Both the position numbers and the translations under genes were made by a program. A DNA stretch of 6,666 nucleotides from contig JBDLJX010000126.1 of NCBI GenBank assembly GCA_039714155.1, forward strand, positions 1-6,666, in the 5' to 3' direction. The DNA is from SZUA-186 sp039714155. Its GTDB lineage: Bacteria; Pseudomonadota; Gammaproteobacteria; UBA9214. This document shows positions 4,251-6,666 of this stretch, piece by piece. How positions within the stretch are numbered: position 1 is the first letter of the stretch; each line of letters begins with the position of its first letter. The notes below the pieces were generated by a model, which was not told the DNA's origin, searched no databases, and saw only the letters and a program-made list of their open reading frames with translations.

Positions 4251-4286
4251 ATGATCTTGCAGACATTCAATGACCAGCTCTCATAG
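4251..4286 (+). CDS. Possible 11-codon upstream reading frame overlapping the PepSY start
   Basis: ATG at 4251 is preceded by GGTGA (4237-4241) at 9-nt spacing, and the frame reads MILQTFNDQLS before a TAG at 4284-4286. The PepSY ATG (4270) lies inside it in another frame. The PepSY start itself has no clear Shine-Dalgarno sequence, so ribosomes loading at 4251 could feed it by overlap. It may equally be chance. Confidence 0.2.
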   Translation: MILQTFNDQLS

Positions 4287-4641
4287 TGTACCAAGTAGTC
4301 GGATACGACCTTGCGGACGGCTGATTACCGGCTGGTTGATCCTGTTACTGGCCACTGTACTTGCGACGGGCCCGGTATCGGCCGCCCCATTTCATCATCC
4401 CCACCTGCTGGTCGCAAAAAACAACCACGACAACAACGGCGGCATCAGCCTGGACGAGGCGGTTGCGCAGGCACGCCAGCGTTACAACGGCAAGGTGCTG
4501 TCGGCAGAGACCGTCCGTGTCGATGGTCGCAAGGTCCACCGCATCAAGATCCTGACGAAAGACGGACGGGTCAAGCGCACCCGGGTTGATGCCGGTACCG
4601 GGAAAAAGAAAAACAAGAAGAAAAAGTCAGGAAAACGTTGA
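4270..4641 (+). CDS. Exported PepSY-domain protein with lysine-rich tail
   Basis: This is a 123-residue protein. Residues 18-39 (LITGWLILLLATVLATGPVSAA) are a signal peptide after a rather long, basic n-region. The mature part has a PepSY domain at about 58-109: GISLDEAVAQARQRYNGKVLSAE, then a beta hairpin HRIKILTKDGRVKRTRVDAGTG. PepSY domains are small periplasmic modules thought to inhibit or chaperone envelope proteins. The C-terminus is KKKNKKKKSGKR (112-123), which is unusual. The gene ends 3 bp before the response-regulator start. A PepSY protein next to an OmpR-family regulator and kinase is a common gammaproteobacterial arrangement, suggesting a sensory accessory or an autoregulated target. 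No good Shine-Dalgarno sequence precedes the ATG, so the start is less certain than the domain. Confidence 0.85.
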   Translation: MTSSHSVPSSRIRPCGRLITGWLILLLATVLATGPVSAAPFHHPHLLVAKNNHDNNGGISLDEAVAQARQRYNGKVLSAETVRVDGRKVHRIKILTKDGRVKRTRVDAGTGKKKNKKKKSGKR

Positions 4642-4644
4642 GCC

Positions 4645-5328
4645 ATGCATCTCCTGGTTGTCGAAGATGAAACCCGCCTGCGCGAGCAACTGCGAGACCG
4701 CTTGCGCAGCAGTGGTTACGTCGTCGATGTCGCTGCCGACGGTGAGGAAGGACTCTACTACGGTGAAGAATATCCACTCGACCTGGCGATCATCGATATC
4801 GGGCTGCCGAAGCTGTCCGGCATCGAACTGATCCGCCGTCTGCGTGAACGGGACAGGCACTTTCCGATCCTGATACTGACGGCCAGGGGTAACTGGCAGG
4901 ACAAGGTGGACGGCCTGGAATCCGGTGCCGACGATTACCTGGTCAAGCCGTTCCGCTTCGAGGAACTCGAGGCACGCCTTAACGCCCTGCTGCGCCGCGC
5001 ATCCGGCTGGTCAAAACCGGTGCTGGACTGCGGACCGATTTCGCTGGACACCGGCAAACAGTCCATCACGGTCTCGGGCAATCCCGTGGAACTGACCGCC
5101 TTTGAGTACCGGGTGCTGGAGTACCTGATGCTGCATGCCGGCGAAGTCATCTCCAAGACCGAACTGACGGACAACCTTTACGAGCAGGATTACGACCGCG
5201 ACAGTAACGTGCTGGAGGTGTTCATCGGGCGACTGCGTCGCAAGCTGGATCCTGACAATACCCTCAGTCCCATAGAAACACTGCGTGGGCGCGGCTATCG
5301 ATTCCGGCTGGAAACAAACAGCGGCTGA
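4645..5328 (+). CDS. phoP: PhoP-like OmpR-family response regulator
   Basis: This 227-residue protein has a receiver domain (1-118) and an OmpR/PhoB-type winged-helix DNA-binding domain (about 125-225). Receiver residues are all present: acidic pocket E7 and D8, phospho-acceptor D51 (IIDIGLP), T79, and K101 in KPF. LTARGNWQDKVDGLESGADDYLVKPF closely resembles the E. coli PhoP segment, including the WQDKV signature. The C-terminal domain has ELTAFEYRVLEYLM, the recognition-helix region NVLEVFIGRLRRKL, and the wing TLRGRGYRF. The partner is the kinase starting within its stop codon. Its own ATG follows the PepSY stop by 3 bp, with only AGGA at 4630-4633 upstream, so coupling to PepSY translation is likely. 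In relatives, this regulator controls envelope and cation-stress genes. The exact orthology is inferred from similarity and gene order. Confidence 0.93.
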   Translation: MHLLVVEDETRLREQLRDRLRSSGYVVDVAADGEEGLYYGEEYPLDLAIIDIGLPKLSGIELIRRLRERDRHFPILILTARGNWQDKVDGLESGADDYLVKPFRFEELEARLNALLRRASGWSKPVLDCGPISLDTGKQSITVSGNPVELTAFEYRVLEYLMLHAGEVISKTELTDNLYEQDYDRDSNVLEVFIGRLRRKLDPDNTLSPIETLRGRGYRFRLETNSG

Positions 5329-6666
5329 TGCATTCACTGCACAGTCGACTGCTGCTGGCCGCCTCCCTGGTACTTGCCGGTTTCCTGGGTGCAACCGGCC
5401 TGGCGCTCGACAAGGCCTTTCGCGTCAGTGCAGAGACCGCCATGCAGGACCGCCTGCAATCTTATATATACGCCCTGCTCGCCGCCGCGGACGAGGATCA
5501 GGACGGCCGCATGATCCCGCCACAGGAGTTGCCGGAGCCGCGCTTCTCGAAACCGGATTCAGGTCTCTATGCAGTCATCACCGGCAATGACACCAGCCCG
5601 CTGTGGCACTCCGCTTCCCTGACCGGACGGGACATCGGACTGACTGAACAGCAAACACCCGGCGCGCGCAGCTTCAATCGCCTTGCCCTTGCAGACATGC
5701 AACTGTATGCCCTTGCGTTTGGCGTTGCCTGGGAAGACTTTGCCGGCACGGAGGCACTGTTCACGTTTACCGTGGCAGAAGACACCACCGTGTTCCAGGC
5801 GGAGATCGACAGTTTCCGTTCCACCCTGTGGCGCTGGCTCGGCGGCATGGCCGTGGTGCTGTTGCTCGCGCAGGGCGCGATCCTGCGCTGGGGTCTGCGA
5901 CCACTGCGGACCGTCACCACCGACCTGCAGCAGATTGAGAAGGGCCATGCAGACCGCCTGGAAGGCGAATATCCCAGGGAGCTCACCGGCCTGACCTCCG
6001 GCCTGAATTCCCTGATTGCGCACAGCAAGACCGTGCAGACCCGTTACCGCAACAGCCTCGATGATCTTGCCCACAGCCTGAAGACGCCGCTGGCGATATT
6101 GCAGTCCGGCTGCACAGACAACAATGATGCCGTTGATGCCAGCCACGCATTTGTCAGCGAACAGGTGGAACGCATGGATGAGATCATCAGCAATCAACTA
6201 CAACGTGCCGCCGTCTCCGGCCGGACTGCGCTGGCCGGACCGGTACCGGTCGGCAGGGTCGTGGAACGACTGGTGCGCTCGCTCGACAAGGTATACCGGG
6301 ATAAACAGGTGAGCGTCGAACTGGAACTGAACCCGTCAGCCACGTTCACCGGGGACGAGGCCGACCTGACGGAAATCCTCGGTAACCTGCTGGAGAATGC
6401 CTACAAGTACTGTCGCAGCACGGTCCGGGTATCCGTGAGGTCGGGCCAACACGCGGGCGGCATTGGGATCAGCATCGAAGACGACGGCCCGGGCATTGCA
6501 GCGAATCAGGTCGACAGCGTCCTGCAACGCGGTACACGCATGGACGAGTCGATTCCCGGCCAGGGCATCGGCCTGAGCATGGCCAACGAGATTATTAGCG
6601 TATATGGCGGACAGCTGGAGATCGCTGTCAGCCCCCTCGGCGGTACCCTGCTGCGGGTAAGCTTCC
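5328..6666 (+). CDS. phoQ: PhoQ-like sensor histidine kinase (partial, C-terminal end missing)
   Basis: The frame from ATG 5328 stays open to the right edge, giving 446 residues. The ATG overlaps the regulator stop as ATGA, which indicates translational coupling. The layout is TM1 (about 7-27), a periplasmic sensor (about 29-165), TM2 (about 167-186), a HAMP-like linker with LRPLRTV (190-196), a phosphorylation helix DDLAHSLKTPLAILQS with His249, the N-box GNLLENAYKYC (Asn357), the G1 box DDGPGI (385-390) and the G2 box GQGIGLSMA (411-419). HSLKTPLA(I/V)LQS and the N-box closely match E. coli PhoQ, and the last residues (LGGTLLRVSF) align with its final strand, so little is missing. The E. 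coli acidic cluster in the sensor domain is not evident here. It autophosphorylates on His249 and passes phosphate to D51 of the regulator. Confidence 0.92.
   Translation, partial: MHSLHSRLLLAASLVLAGFLGATGLALDKAFRVSAETAMQDRLQSYIYALLAAADEDQDGRMIPPQELPEPRFSKPDSGLYAVITGNDTSPLWHSASLTGRDIGLTEQQTPGARSFNRLALADMQLYALAFGVAWEDFAGTEALFTFTVAEDTTVFQAEIDSFRSTLWRWLGGMAVVLLLAQGAILRWGLRPLRTVTTDLQQIEKGHADRLEGEYPRELTGLTSGLNSLIAHSKTVQTRYRNSLDDLAHSLKTPLAILQSGCTDNNDAVDASHAFVSEQVERMDEIISNQLQRAAVSGRTALAGPVPVGRVVERLVRSLDKVYRDKQVSVELELNPSATFTGDEADLTEILGNLLENAYKYCRSTVRVSVRSGQHAGGIGISIEDDGPGIAANQVDSVLQRGTRMDESIPGQGIGLSMANEIISVYGGQLEIAVSPLGGTLLRVSF

Noticed and set aside
5559..6197. Minus-strand 212-residue frame
   Set aside because: It is antisense to the PhoQ-like kinase, whose motifs are all in the plus frame.

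Overview
The window looks like a chromosomal segment of a moderately GC-rich gammaproteobacterium. The reasons are a PhoP/PhoQ pair of recognisable enterobacterial/gammaproteobacterial type, a glycine-zipper envelope protein, a HigBA toxin-antitoxin pair and many REP-like extragenic palindromes. No tRNA, rRNA, CRISPR array, transposase or phage gene was seen. All family names come from reading the translations; no database search was possible.

Left part (1-1202): a minus-strand gene for a large exported protein runs off the left edge (start codon at 804). About 400 bp without a gene follow. They hold one REP-like palindrome and then an AT-richer control region with several inverted repeats just before a type II toxin-antitoxin operon.

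Middle (1203-3349): higB-higA (toxin first), a composite of two different REP-like elements, a patatin-like phospholipase with a twin-arginine signal and a lipobox, a third REP-like hairpin that may also terminate transcription, and a small exported cysteine-rich protein of unknown function.

Right part (3350-6666): a glycine-zipper (17-kDa antigen/SlyB-like) envelope protein preceded by an 11-bp-spaced direct repeat of the kind bound by OmpR-family regulators. Next come an inverted pair of REP-like elements and a three-gene operon: PepSY protein, PhoP-like response regulator, PhoQ-like sensor kinase. The kinase is cut by the right edge very near its C-terminus. The three genes are tightly packed (3-bp gap, then a 4-bp ATGA overlap).

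Working together: the PepSY protein and the PhoPQ-like pair probably form an envelope-sensing unit, and the glycine-zipper gene upstream is a plausible regulon member. The TA module appears to be an independent, possibly acquired, insert between REP-like elements. The most noteworthy features are the density and arrangement of two REP families (seven copies in 6.7 kb), the GATAA half-site cluster before higB, and the candidate response-regulator box before the glycine-zipper gene. I do not see a clearly new multi-gene system.
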